Part shown: piece by piece, positions 11,654-11,655 of the stretch | Numbering within the stretch: the first letter of the stretch is position 1 | How the letters are laid out: the number at the start of each line of letters is the position of its first letter | Assembly: GCA_905209765.1 (NCBI GenBank) | Contig: CAJLUE010000055.1 | Coordinates: forward strand, 1 to 11,655 | DNA: 11,655 nucleotides | Source of the DNA: an uncultured Collinsella sp. | GTDB lineage: Bacteria; Actinomycetota; Coriobacteriia; Coriobacteriales; Coriobacteriaceae | Direction: 5' to 3' | The notes under the pieces: model-generated | Told to the model about the DNA's origin: nothing | The model's input: only the letters and a program-made list of their open reading frames with translations | Databases searched by the model: none | Translations under genes and position numbers: made by a program

Positions 11654-11655
11654 GC

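Noticed and set aside
1..11655. CRISPR arrays, insertion sequences, prophage or toxin-antitoxin genes
   Set aside because: There are no regularly spaced repeats, no transposase or integrase motifs and no small toxin-like gene pairs. Gene content is housekeeping.

Overview
The window looks like chromosome from a high-GC actinobacterium, most likely a Coriobacteriia member such as Collinsella. This is inferred from the high-GC coding style, the mazG-eno-ftsB-ppx neighbourhood typical of Actinobacteria, and the character of the intergenic palindromes. No database could be searched. Most of the window is housekeeping sequence, and I see no phage, transposase, toxin or CRISPR genes.

Layout. Bases 1-574 (minus) hold the start of a PTS operon: a galactitol-type IIB subunit followed by a stand-alone VOC protein that runs off the left edge. 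A divergent perfect TATAAT promoter drives a membrane-anchored helical-repeat protein (738-1361, plus), followed by tRNA-Leu(UAA) and a strong intrinsic terminator. Bases 1529-1806 are non-coding and hold two palindromic elements, one carrying an inverted copy of the tRNA T-arm. On the minus strand come ppx/gppA and ftsB (2829-3599), enolase with its own promoter and terminator (3794-5083), and a larC2-yfcE-mazG operon (7229 down to 5273) ending in its own terminator. Bases 7230-7567 are a structured divergent spacer. A PHP-family histidinol-phosphatase (7568-8479, plus) converges on a histidine operon read right to left as hisH-hisA-hisF-hisI-hisE (11653 down to 8590).

How the genes work together. 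HisH and HisF form imidazole glycerol phosphate synthase. HisA supplies its substrate, and HisI and HisE (separate here) carry out the two preceding steps. The PHP protein probably supplies the histinol-phosphate step, i.e. removal of phosphate from histidinol phosphate, from outside the operon. Enolase serves glycolysis, FtsB division, Ppx/GppA polyphosphate or pppGpp turnover, and MazG nucleotide-pool cleaning.

The most interesting signals are non-coding. Two copies of a 67-bp imperfect palindrome each lie exactly 13 nt past a stop codon in a convergent spacer, in the same orientation relative to that gene. A 95-nt palindrome sits inside the his operon between hisF and hisI and shares short motifs with the element after tRNA-Leu. 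The larC2/hisJ spacer can fold into a long hairpin with a possible pseudoknot. Among the proteins, a LarC C-terminal domain without its N-terminal half stands out.
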